Shown here piece after piece: positions 46,275 to 53,760 of a stretch of DNA of 64,000 nt (its first letter is position 1; every line of letters starts with the position of its first letter). This DNA is from Lachnospiraceae bacterium. GTDB lineage: Bacteria; Bacillota; Clostridia; Lachnospirales; Lachnospiraceae. Location of the stretch: assembly GCA_024698345.1 (NCBI GenBank), contig JAILRH010000203.1, forward strand, positions 1 through 64,000. The letters are read 5' to 3'. Both the position numbers and the translations under genes were made by a program. A model generated the notes under the pieces. The model ran no database searches, was not told the DNA's origin, and saw nothing but the letters and a program-made list of their open reading frames with translations.

Positions 46275-46641
46275 TAATCTGACCTCTTTCCCTTTTATAT
46301 AATCTAACAATAAGTTTAATAGGTTTACAAATAAATATCAATGCCTTAACACAATAATTCACAAAAAAAATGCTGACATATGAATAATATAAAAACATTG
46401 CCGCAAATAATATACCAATTGCAAAGAATCTGACTCCTCCATAGTTGTATCTTAAAAATATCTCGTAGGTAACTGCCGAATACAGTAACCAATAGAACAA
46501 ATCCTGAATACATTTTGAGGGGTATGACGGTGGTATAAACAATCTCAAGACCCTGACAACATCATATAAGAAAGCCATCACAAAGCCCATAACAAAGGAT
46601 ACAATTCCAAGAATCAATTGTTCTCTGATAAAATCAGTCAC
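46180..46641 (-). CDS. yabQ: YabQ-family spore cortex protein
   Basis: A 153-residue membrane protein with several spans and the YabQ start pattern (LILGIVSFVMGFVMAFLYDVVRVLR, QDLFYWLLYSAVTYEIFLRYNYG). In Bacillus, YabQ is needed for the spore cortex. The reading frame is intact, but neighbouring yabP and spoIIE look damaged, so its role here is doubtful. It starts with GTG at 46639-46641, sharing one base with the yabP stop. The C-terminus is a long basic tail that overlaps divIC. Confidence 0.82.
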   Translation of the reverse strand: MTDFIREQLILGIVSFVMGFVMAFLYDVVRVLRLFIPPSYPSKCIQDLFYWLLYSAVTYEIFLRYNYGGVRFFAIGILFAAMFLYYSYVSIFFVNYCVKALIFICKPIKLIVRLYKRERGQINDRWKTIRKGEKTKYRYSKSKQTQQVQEKKR

Positions 46642-46850
46642 TATCCAAACATCCTCTTGACTACTGATTTTCCTTTTGATTTGAGAGATGAAAGTTCTGA
46701 ATACACCACACTGTCTACACAGCCTTGTGCCTCAACCTCACCCTCTTCAAGTTTCACGCTGTTTACTTTCAAATCATTCCCTTTAACATTCATAACACCG
46801 CAGATTGTCTCAAGTGTTATCGCGCTCAAGTCAAATGAAATAACATCCAC
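46641..46850 (-). pseudogene. yabP: YabP-family sporulation protein, start missing
   Basis: From the GTG at 46848-46850 the frame gives 69 residues typical of the YabP core (VISFDLSAITLETICGVMNVKG, VKLEEGEVEAQGCVDSVVYSE). The usual protein is about 95-100 residues, and the likeness continues upstream of the GTG in the same frame (IIITGVVDVISFD), open back to the rqcP stop at 46935 but without ATG, GTG or TTG. It has either lost its start codon or uses a rare start such as ATA. YabP normally acts in spore coat/cortex formation. Confidence 0.65.
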
Positions 46851-46934
46851 AACACCGGTGATTATTATGCTGCGTCTGATCCATATTAAAAACTGACCTT
46901 CTTTATTGACACATTCTTTGATTAATTGTATGTT

Positions 46935-47177
46935 CTAGGTCAGATCTTTATACATCTCAACTGCATTTTCCTTCTTAACTGTTTCATTAAGTGAAAGCAC
47001 TTCAACTTTAACAGTTCTCTGTCCGAACATTATTTCTAAAATATCTCCAACCTTAACTTCTGCTGAAGCTTTTACAACTTTTCCGTTTATAAGAACGCGC
47101 CCTGCATCACATGCTTCGTTTGCAACAGTTCTTCTTTTAATAATTCTTGATACCTTTAAATACTTATCTACTCTCAT
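46935..47177 (-). CDS. rqcP: S4-domain RNA-binding protein RqcP (YabO, Hsp15-like)
   Basis: An 80-residue protein made of one S4 domain (MRVDKYLKVSRIIKRRTVANEACDAGRVLINGKVVKAS). RqcP works with RqcH in the ribosome quality-control pathway, stabilising tRNA as C-terminal tails are added to stalled chains. The start ATG at 47175-47177 has AGGAG; an upstream extension to 47201 is unlikely. The order HU, rqcP, yabP, yabQ, divIC is conserved in sporulating Firmicutes. Confidence 0.9.
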   Translation of the reverse strand: MRVDKYLKVSRIIKRRTVANEACDAGRVLINGKVVKASAEVKVGDILEIMFGQRTVKVEVLSLNETVKKENAVEMYKDLT

Positions 47178-47233
47178 TTCTTCTCCTATATTCTTATGCA
47201 CAGATTTTCACTTGGCTCGTCATGGATAATAAA

Positions 47234-47262
47234 AGGAGCCTTTGCACCTTGCAAAAGCTCCT
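47234..47262 (-). terminator. Terminator of the HU gene
   Basis: AGGAGCCTTTGC (47234-47245) pairs with GCAAAAGCTCCT (47251-47262); TTTATT follows on the minus strand. It separates HU from rqcP, though read-through is possible. Confidence 0.75.
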
Positions 47263-47288
47263 AATAAATCTAACTATTTATCAAACAA

Positions 47289-47561
47289 TTAGTTGATAGC
47301 GTCCTTTAAAGCCTTACCAGCTTTGAACTTTGGTACGTTAGATGCAGCAATCTTGATTGTCTTACCTGTCTGTGGGTTTCTTCCTTCTCTAGCTGCTCTC
47401 TTAGATACTTCGAATGTACCGAATCCAACTAACTGAACCTTGTCCCCTGCCTTTAATGCTTCTTCAACTACTTCTGCGTAAGCTTTTACTGCCTTTGTAG
47501 CATCTGTTTTTGATAATCCTGTCTTTTCAGCGATTGCTGCGATAAAATCTGTCTTGTTCAT
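47289..47561 (-). CDS. hup: DNA-binding protein HU
   Basis: A 90-residue histone-like protein that bends and compacts DNA. The full HU fold is visible, including [20 protein letters not shown], the arm that inserts in the minor groove. AGGAGG precedes the ATG and a strong promoter lies at 47629-47658. Confidence 0.97.
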   Translation of the reverse strand: MNKTDFIAAIAEKTGLSKTDATKAVKAYAEVVEEALKAGDKVQLVGFGTFEVSKRAAREGRNPQTGKTIKIAASNVPKFKAGKALKDAIN

Positions 47562-47628
47562 CGTATAATTCCTCCTAATATAAAATATATAAACAATAAT
47601 ACGTTTTCTCGCGTATACCTCAAGTAAA

Positions 47629-47658
47629 TTTATACCATTTTTATACTTGTATTGTCAA
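47629..47658 (-). promoter_or_regulatory. Promoter of the HU gene
   Basis: TTGACA (47653-47658) and TATAAA (47629-47634) are 18 bases apart on the minus strand, about 70 bases before the ATG. Confidence 0.65.
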
Positions 47659-47743
47659 GCAAATTAACGATTTTAGCCCTATTTTATTACATTTTTTTGT
47701 CATTTTGTAACAATATGTCAACTGACAAAATAAATCCACAAAA

Positions 47744-48289
47744 TCAACTATACAAATTACCAAAAAATGCCGCTGTAACTTTCAAGATTTTTTCCTCAAA
47801 ATCATATTTTTCTTCATCCTTTTGGTAACTGATTAACCCCACAGTGCCAATCACATCTCCACGACTCAAAATCGGATAAATAATCTGACTTTTATCCGTC
47901 AAGTCTTCACCCTCATAGACAAAAATCTTTTGTCCTTTATTATCTGAGGTATTGATAATCTTTCTCGCCTCCATAGCATTCTCCAGCTGTCGGCTGACGA
48001 TTCTGTCCTCATATTCTGTTTTGCGCCTTCCTTCAGAAGCTATAATTCGCTCTCTGTCGCTTATTATGACAGTCTTTGCAGTAATTTCCGCTATGGTCTT
48101 TGCAAATGATTTTGCATAATTACTCAGTTCCCCCATAGGCGAATACTTTTTCAGAACTATTTCGCCGTCCCTTGAAGTATATATCTCGATGGGGTCTCCC
48201 TCTCTGATATGATAATTCTTTCTGATTTCTTTCGGGATTACAATCCTGCCAAGTTTATCTACAGCTCTGATAACTCCTGTTGCTTTCAT
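47744..48289 (-). CDS. spoVT: AbrB/SpoVT-type regulator with GAF-like domain
   Basis: A 181-residue DNA-binding regulator: an N-terminal SpoVT-AbrB swapped-hairpin domain (MKATGVIRAVDKLGRIVIPKEIRKNYHIREGDPIEIY) and a C-terminal GAF-like domain (about 55-180), the layout of SpoVT, a late forespore regulator. The gene is intact although other sporulation genes here look decayed, so it may serve a non-spore role. The start ATG at 48287-48289 has AAGGAG eight bases upstream; the frame extends to 48376 without a better start. Its ribosome site can be masked by a hairpin (48295-48340). Confidence 0.88.
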   Translation of the reverse strand: MKATGVIRAVDKLGRIVIPKEIRKNYHIREGDPIEIYTSRDGEIVLKKYSPMGELSNYAKSFAKTIAEITAKTVIISDRERIIASEGRRKTEYEDRIVSRQLENAMEARKIINTSDNKGQKIFVYEGEDLTDKSQIIYPILSRGDVIGTVGLISYQKDEEKYDFEEKILKVTAAFFGNLYS

Positions 48290-48294
48290 TTCTA

Positions 48295-48340
48295 AATCTC
48301 CTTTATATTTTTTATTATTATTGCTAATAATTAGGAGATT
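48295..48340 (-). promoter_or_regulatory. Possible ribosome-site-masking hairpin before spoVT
   Basis: On the minus strand AATCTCCT (48333-48340) is complementary to AGGAGATT (48295-48302), which contains the spoVT ribosome site. The loop is 30 bases. This could restrict translation until opened. Confidence 0.4.
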
Positions 48341-48363
48341 ATACATATTTAGTCTGCACAGAT

Positions 48364-48576
48364 TTATTCTGCACAAGCCATGGCAACTTTTGTTTTTATA
48401 TATCTTCCATTTTTTACTCTCTCATCTTTTGGTTTCTTTGTGTTTGCCGGAATAGCCCACATATTACCAAACTTAACCGCTCCTTTAATACGTCCCTGGA
48501 GACACAGTGTGTTGATTCGTCTCTCACTGATTCCCCACAACTCAGACATTTCTTTTAATGTTTTAAATTCACCCAT
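48364..48576 (-). CDS. Small helix-turn-helix DNA-binding protein
   Basis: A 70-residue protein with a MerR/excisionase-like winged helix (FKTLKEMSELWGISERRINTLCLQGRIKGAVKFGNMWAIP) and a basic tail. Its targets are unknown. The ATG at 48574-48576 has GGGGAGG six bases upstream and overlaps, as ATGGGTGA, the stop of a 26-codon frame (MWKNETKKNNIMENKLTKEH...), which suggests translational coupling. It is the first clear gene downstream of the c-di-GMP riboswitch on the same strand. Confidence 0.75.
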   Translation of the reverse strand: MGEFKTLKEMSELWGISERRINTLCLQGRIKGAVKFGNMWAIPANTKKPKDERVKNGRYIKTKVAMACAE

Positions 48577-48660
48577 AAAAAACCTCCCCATGCTCTTTTG
48601 TTAATTTGTTTTCCATAATGTTGTTTTTCTTTGTTTCGTTTTTCCACATCCTGCACTTGT

Positions 48661-48771
48661 TTAGCAATGCAGTAATTCAAGGTTTATTTCTGTCGGATTG
48701 CATAATTTAGTTTTACAACTCAACCATAGCGGGTTTTGTTTTTCACTCATAATACCCCTAATAATTTTCAT
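48661..48771 (-). CDS. Possible 36-codon leader ORF
   Basis: An ATG at 48769-48771 has AGGATAGG five bases upstream and opens 36 codons (MKIIRGIMSEKQNPLWLSCK... ending LELLHC). It lies between the riboswitch terminator and the HTH gene. I do not recognise the peptide. It may be a real small protein, a leader peptide or chance. Confidence 0.3.
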   Translation of the reverse strand: MKIIRGIMSEKQNPLWLSCKTKLCNPTEINLELLHC

Positions 48772-48805
48772 ATCAACCTATCCTAAACTTGAAATAAAAA
48801 AGAAA

Positions 48806-48833
48806 AAGCACTGCAGCTGGTACTACAATGCTT
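48806..48833 (-). terminator. Terminator at the end of the riboswitch
   Basis: On the minus strand AAGCATTGTAG (48823-48833) pairs with CTGCAGTGCTT (48806-48816) using G-U pairs, followed by TTTC and a T-rich stretch. It comes a few bases after the aptamer and is its likely expression platform. Confidence 0.7.
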
Positions 48834-48837
48834 AATG

Positions 48838-48905
48838 CATGCAACTGGCTGACATTTTAAAGTCCCTATAGCTTTGCGTCATTGCCTTTCGACAATTTTG
48901 CCTTT
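48838..48905 (-). promoter_or_regulatory. Cyclic di-GMP-I (GEMM) riboswitch aptamer
   Basis: On the minus strand the RNA shows the class I c-di-GMP layout: GGCAA at the start pairs with TTGC at the end; a hairpin ATTGTC-GAAA-GGCAAT carries the GNRA tetraloop; GACGCAAAGCTATAGGG is the near-invariant core; and CAGCCAG closes the second helix, whose AGC pairs with GCT. It is preceded by a strong promoter and followed by a terminator, so c-di-GMP probably controls read-through into the small ORFs and HTH gene downstream. Confidence 0.82.
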
Positions 48906-48927
48906 TTTTCTATTAAACCTATTGATA

Positions 48928-48956
48928 ATTTTACTCTCATCATAGTACAATGTCAA
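48928..48956 (-). promoter_or_regulatory. Promoter of the riboswitch transcript
   Basis: A consensus TTGACA (48951-48956) and TAAAAT (48928-48933) with a 17-base spacer, placing the RNA start near 48920, just before the aptamer. Confidence 0.8.
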
Positions 48957-49064
48957 CCTTACCAATTTTTATCGGTATAAACTAAAAAATCAATACCCAT
49001 TGTACCATGACGTTATTTGTACTGCAATTTCTTGCATTTTAATTATTTATTCAGGTTTTTATTC

Positions 49065-50195
49065 CTATTTTATTTTTACAATTCCACTGTTATTATTAAG
49101 TGAATCGATATTATAAAGAACAAGAACATCTTTAACATTTTCGTTCTTCTTTACATAATCACTGATATGAGGCATATAATAGCGGGGATCGATTATGTGT
49201 ATCTTTCTGTAGTGATATACCAAAAACGGTACAAAGCAATTTGCAAAACTGTCTTTGACAATCACAAGTTCATCCTCGCTCTCCGACTCCTGATTTTCAA
49301 CAATCTGAAGAGCCTGATTTCCTCCTCCAAATACGCTGTACTTATCTTTTTTCTTCAAAAATGAATAGTCATAGTAATCATTTGTTTCTTTCTTTTTATC
49401 AACATATTCAACTTTGATTCCACTCTCAGGAAATTCAACAGCCTCTATTACATCAGGCTTCATGCTCTTAATAAGAACTTTAGAATACAAAGTTCCCCTG
49501 AAGTCTTTTGCCAATGTCTTCCTTTCAAAATCTTCAATATCTTTTGGCTCAATACCTGTCTGTTTACAGTACTGTCTGTATCCTGCATAGGCGCCATAAT
49601 AATTCCAATGATGATCCAGATTATAATACAGATTGTGATTGTCTTTTTCATTAAGCAGTTCTTTTACTACATCAATGCCATTGCAATTTGTATTATCATA
49701 AATCTCGTGAATTATTGCCTGCTCATTTACAATGTCAGGCGCATTTTTAGGAAGTTGGGATGAATAAACCGTTGCATTAGTCGGAATTAACATGAGATTA
49801 AGTTCTGTTCCTGTACCTTCAAGATTATCACAAAGTCTGTTAATTCTATCTTCAAACACACCTGTTTGAGGTTCTTCAATATGCTGTATGAGTCTGCCTT
49901 TTCCCAGAAAAACATTGTTAAATTCTTTGATTCCCGCAATCTTTTGAACGGAGCATTTAAGTGATACCAACTCATCTCTCAGTGGAAAATGATCTGACAC
50001 GTATTTTTCTACTTCGTCAGAAAAAACTCCCTCTTTAATATTTTTCAAAGTAACAACCGGTACCTTTTGTAACATTCTGTTTTCATTCTCAGAGAAATCT
50101 TTTTTTGGAAGAACTATTATTAAAACCGGTACCAGCAAAATAAGTGCAGCTACTGTAACCGGCACTATTTTATTTTGCATTATTTTATTTTGCAT
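49065..50195 (-). CDS. DHHW-family (AlgX/DltD-like) extracytoplasmic protein
   Basis: A 376-residue protein with one N-terminal span (about 11-30) and an extracytoplasmic SGNH-like domain of the DHHW family. The name motif is visible near residue 194 (YYNLDHHWNYYGAYAGY), as is the late Ser segment (IVKDSFANCFVPFLVYHYRKIHIIDPRYY). These proteins partner with MBOAT acyltransferases to place acetyl groups on surface or exported polymers. Here the MBOAT gene lies 20 bases upstream in the same operon. The N-terminal MQNKI is duplicated by a short DNA repeat. AGGAGG precedes the first ATG. Confidence 0.88.
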   Translation of the reverse strand: MQNKIMQNKIVPVTVAALILLVPVLIIVLPKKDFSENENRMLQKVPVVTLKNIKEGVFSDEVEKYVSDHFPLRDELVSLKCSVQKIAGIKEFNNVFLGKGRLIQHIEEPQTGVFEDRINRLCDNLEGTGTELNLMLIPTNATVYSSQLPKNAPDIVNEQAIIHEIYDNTNCNGIDVVKELLNEKDNHNLYYNLDHHWNYYGAYAGYRQYCKQTGIEPKDIEDFERKTLAKDFRGTLYSKVLIKSMKPDVIEAVEFPESGIKVEYVDKKKETNDYYDYSFLKKKDKYSVFGGGNQALQIVENQESESEDELVIVKDSFANCFVPFLVYHYRKIHIIDPRYYMPHISDYVKKNENVKDVLVLYNIDSLNNNSGIVKIK

Positions 50196-50215
50196 AATAA
50201 CATTCCCTCCTTTTG

Positions 50216-51607
50216 TTAAAATCTGAAATATAAAAACGGATTATAAGACTCACTGATAATCATTGCCACTGATATGATGAACAGGCCAATGTAAACAACC
50301 GGTGAAATCACCTTAATTGCTTTTTCATATCTGTTACCCGCTTTTTTTATAAGCCATCCTGCTACAGGCGTACTAAACAGCATTGCCACCACAAAAACAA
50401 CTTTATACTGTCCAAAAATGAAAAGCGCCTTATCGTCTACAGGATTTGCAAAATTGAACATACCTACAACATAACTGAAAATATCCGACACCTTGTCAAA
50501 TGAGAATATAACCCAGCCAATCATTGCCATGACACATACGTAAATGTGAAGTATAGCTGAAGGTATTTTCTCCAAAACAGACTTCAAAACATACTTTTCA
50601 GTTATAAGAATCACTCCAAAATACACTCCCCACAGCATGAAATTCCACTGTGCACCGTGCCAGAATCCCGTGAGTGCCCACACTACAAGTATATTGAGAA
50701 TGTTGCGCCCTACGCTGCATCTGGAGCCTCCAAGAGGTATGAACACGTAATCTCTGAACCAGGTTGTGAGAGACATATGCCATCTTCTCCAAAATTCAGA
50801 AACCGACTTTGCTATATATGGATAATTAAAGTTTTCAGGGAATGTAAATCCAATCATTCTTCCTATTCCGATTGCCATATCTGAATATCCCGAAAAATCA
50901 AAATAAATCTGAAGTGAAAAAGCAAGTATCCCAAGCCATAATGTCAGTGCCGACTGCCCTTTAATTCCTACGTTTTGAATATCCGTAAATACTGCTCCTA
51001 CACTGTTTGCAATTAGTACCTTCTTAAACAAGCCGATAAGAAATCTGCGCATTCCGGCTTCAAATGAGTTAAAGTCAATTGTTCTTTCATGAAGTTCTGC
51101 TCCCACAACACTATATCTGACAATAGGACCTGCAATGAGTTGCGGAAACATAGATACATAGGTCATGAAATCTATAAAATTGTGTTCTGTCTTAACCTTT
51201 CCACGATACACATCAATACTGTAGCTCATTGTCTGAAAAGTATAAAAACTGATGCCTATTGGCAAAGCCAGATTTGGTACAGTTAGTGACGCTCCCGTGA
51301 CATCATTAAAGGTTGAAATTAATAGAGTTGAATATTTAAAAAATCCAAGCATTGATAGATTTACACACACCGATATTACAAGAAATACAATCTTTTTACC
51401 GGGAAACTTTTCAATACAAATACCATTCATATAGTCCACAATGGAAGAAAACACCATCAATAGAATGTAGACAGGTTCTCCCCATGCATAAAAAACAAGG
51501 CTAAAAATACAGAGAACTATATTCTTAGCCTTAAATGGTACTATGTAATATAATATGAAAAATATCGGCAAAAATACAAACATAAATGTCGAACTGCTAA
51601 ATACCAT
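50216..51607 (-). CDS. MBOAT-family O-acyltransferase (AlgI/PatA-like)
   Basis: A 463-residue membrane-bound O-acyltransferase with about 11 spans. The conserved SEFWRRWHMSLTTWFRDYVFIPLGG and the catalytic His region FWHGAQWNFMLWG (near residue 317) are intact. It moves acyl groups, usually acetyl, across the membrane to a DHHW/DltD/AlgX partner, which sits directly downstream. The polymer modified is unknown. AGAAGG precedes the ATG. Confidence 0.93.
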   Translation of the reverse strand: MVFSSSTFMFVFLPIFFILYYIVPFKAKNIVLCIFSLVFYAWGEPVYILLMVFSSIVDYMNGICIEKFPGKKIVFLVISVCVNLSMLGFFKYSTLLISTFNDVTGASLTVPNLALPIGISFYTFQTMSYSIDVYRGKVKTEHNFIDFMTYVSMFPQLIAGPIVRYSVVGAELHERTIDFNSFEAGMRRFLIGLFKKVLIANSVGAVFTDIQNVGIKGQSALTLWLGILAFSLQIYFDFSGYSDMAIGIGRMIGFTFPENFNYPYIAKSVSEFWRRWHMSLTTWFRDYVFIPLGGSRCSVGRNILNILVVWALTGFWHGAQWNFMLWGVYFGVILITEKYVLKSVLEKIPSAILHIYVCVMAMIGWVIFSFDKVSDIFSYVVGMFNFANPVDDKALFIFGQYKVVFVVAMLFSTPVAGWLIKKAGNRYEKAIKVISPVVYIGLFIISVAMIISESYNPFLYFRF

Positions 51608-51619
51608 TATTCTACCTTC

Positions 51620-52231
51620 TTATTTATATGTCTCAATATCATTTTTTGCTTCTTCAGTCTTATTGCAGATAACAAGATACACAAAATTGTTATCATTTAC
51701 CACTTCAGCCTTCGTAGTCTTATCATACTCTTCAGGCGCATAATCTTTTGTTGAATCTTTTATGCTGTCAAGAACTGTATTAAGTGCTGTTTCTATTCTT
51801 GATGCTGCCGCATTATCCTTTGCTCTGAATAATGCAAGAACATCCGCAGACGGTGAAACTGTTCCCTGATAGAATGCATACTCTGTAGCATCATTTACGT
51901 CAACACCATAATAATCCATCAAATCTTCTTCATCCAGGCTGTATGTATCTGAAAAATAGCCTGCCGCAAATAGTTTGTCACAGATATCTGATATCTTCAA
52001 ACTCTCTTTTGGCTCTGTTGTCTCTTCTATAGTTGTTTCTTCTGCTGTAGTTTCTTCTGCTGTTGTTTCTTCTGCTGTAGTTTCTGTATCTTCATTTGTA
52101 TTCTCTGTAACTTTTGTTGTGCTATTTGATTCCTTATTATCTGAATTATTGCAACCGGTAAAAGAGATTGCCGAAATCAGCATAACAGTTGACAATCCTA
52201 ATGCAATTACTGATAATCCTCTTTTTCTCAT
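51620..52231 (-). CDS. DUF4358-family lipoprotein
   Basis: A 203-residue lipoprotein: signal peptide with lipobox (SFTGC, Cys27), a Thr/Glu repeat linker (TAEETTAEETTAEETT, about 45-75) and a C-terminal domain of the DUF4358 type (ISDICDKLFAAGYFSDTYSLDEEDLMDYYGVD, VLALFRAKD). Function unknown; it lies between SGNH and MBOAT genes with gaps of 15 and 12 bases, so a role in the same acylation process is inferred. GGGAG precedes the ATG. Confidence 0.8.
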   Translation of the reverse strand: MRKRGLSVIALGLSTVMLISAISFTGCNNSDNKESNSTTKVTENTNEDTETTAEETTAEETTAEETTIEETTEPKESLKISDICDKLFAAGYFSDTYSLDEEDLMDYYGVDVNDATEYAFYQGTVSPSADVLALFRAKDNAAASRIETALNTVLDSIKDSTKDYAPEEYDKTTKAEVVNDNNFVYLVICNKTEEAKNDIETYK

Positions 52232-52246
52232 TTTCTTTTTCTCCCT

Positions 52247-53581
52247 TTAGTGTTTTTTATTCCACGCATAATTTCTCAGAACTTTGTCCCATATTGAATA
52301 AGCAGATATCTGCTGATGTATAAAAGAATCGGAGCAATACTGTGATTTCAAATAACCGTCACTTGTTGAAACATAGGATGTTATATCAATGTACTCACAA
52401 TCCGACTTTTCACAATATGATCTCATTAAATCATTTAATTTTTTTAGATTCTTTGCAAGAACCTCACTTCCTTCGTGTTCCTTCACGGGATAGGTCGTAC
52501 TCATTATATAAATCTGCACATCAGGGCAATTCTTTTTTATTCTGTCGATTAATTTCAGATACTTTTTGTAGGTACCTTTTGGATCTTTTGTGTTGTAGAC
52601 ATCATTTATTCCGAAAAACAAAAATACTTTTTTAGCGCCCACTGTCTGTGCCAATTTTTCCGGAGCCATATGCTGTCCCTTGTAAAGTGGATGAAACTTT
52701 GAATCACTCTTCAATGCTTCTGTCAGAGAATAACTGACAACCCCGTCAACTTTTGCTCCATCAAGATACCCTTTGTTCTTTGATTTCATATAAATTCCAA
52801 GACCTGATAATACAGAATCCCCGAAAAAGACAGAATCCTTAAAGAATCCATCTGTATCCTTGTACGAACCGTTTATTATACTATTTGAATTTTTGACCTT
52901 ACATTGTTTTGCATTCGACCAGTCACTGTAATACTTCTTTTTGTTCTTTGATTTGTATGTTCTGATTCTTACATAATAGGTCTTTTTGGATTTGAGTTCA
53001 TATAACACTTTGTCTGAAGAATCATTTCCTTTAACATTTACTGTTTTTGCATGCTTGAACTTCTTATTATCACTGTACTGTATATCATATCCGGTAACTC
53101 CATCACCTTTTTTCCATTTTACTATTGCAGAAAATGAATCAACGGCATTTACCTTTTTCAACTCTACATTTGTAATAACATTCTCCAGAGTATTGCTGTA
53201 CTGCCCATATACAGTCTTTCCGTCTGAGTTCTTGTAACCTCTGACTTTTACTTTATATACTTTTCCTAATTTGAGTTTATCAATCCGAAACTGAGTATCA
53301 CGGCCCGAAGACACTTTTTTGAACTTCTTTTTTCCGTTTCCTTTAACCCAGATTTCAAATCCGTCACAATTGTCCTTATTCTCCCACACAATGACAGATC
53401 TGTCTGTTTTTGAATTCACCTGTAATATAGACGGGGTACTGACCTGAGGTGTAATAGCCAAAGTTGTTACTCCCTCTGCCGTAGTCTCCCCTTCTGCTTT
53501 AACTGAAATATCATTATTAAGCATTCCGCTTACCGAGATGCTTAGCAAAAGTACTGCAAATAATCGATTTTTAGTGTTCAT
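52247..53581 (-). CDS. Secreted FnIII-SGNH (GDSL) hydrolase, operon copy
   Basis: A 444-residue paralogue of the protein at 3920-5362. Signal peptide (about 1-29), two FnIII-like domains (about 50-135 and 137-225) and an SGNH domain with GDS near residue 253 (FFGDSVLSGLG), GxND near 327 (FFGINDVYN) and DxxH near 419 (SDSFIHQ). First gene of the operon with DUF4358 lipoprotein, MBOAT and DHHW genes, which suggests that it removes or transfers acetyl groups on the same polymer. GAGGAG precedes the ATG. Confidence 0.87.
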   Translation of the reverse strand: MNTKNRLFAVLLLSISVSGMLNNDISVKAEGETTAEGVTTLAITPQVSTPSILQVNSKTDRSVIVWENKDNCDGFEIWVKGNGKKKFKKVSSGRDTQFRIDKLKLGKVYKVKVRGYKNSDGKTVYGQYSNTLENVITNVELKKVNAVDSFSAIVKWKKGDGVTGYDIQYSDNKKFKHAKTVNVKGNDSSDKVLYELKSKKTYYVRIRTYKSKNKKKYYSDWSNAKQCKVKNSNSIINGSYKDTDGFFKDSVFFGDSVLSGLGIYMKSKNKGYLDGAKVDGVVSYSLTEALKSDSKFHPLYKGQHMAPEKLAQTVGAKKVFLFFGINDVYNTKDPKGTYKKYLKLIDRIKKNCPDVQIYIMSTTYPVKEHEGSEVLAKNLKKLNDLMRSYCEKSDCEYIDITSYVSTSDGYLKSQYCSDSFIHQQISAYSIWDKVLRNYAWNKKH

Positions 53582-53677
53582 TTTTTGCTCCTCAAATAGT
53601 CTTTTCGACTTTTTTCGCCAATCCCTAGTATATCACATTTATTATTATTCGCAAATATCAAATACTCAATACTCAAA

Positions 53678-53716
53678 AGATGAAGGCACATTGCGTTAGC
53701 AACAGTGCCTTCATCT
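53678..53716 (-). terminator. Terminator of the MPN-domain membrane protein gene
   Basis: AGATGAAGGCAC (53678-53689) pairs perfectly with GTGCCTTCATCT (53705-53716), followed by TTTTG on the minus strand. Confidence 0.8.
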
Positions 53717-53760
53717 CATAATACATCAATATTTACTATGTTACAGATAACCGGAAGAAC

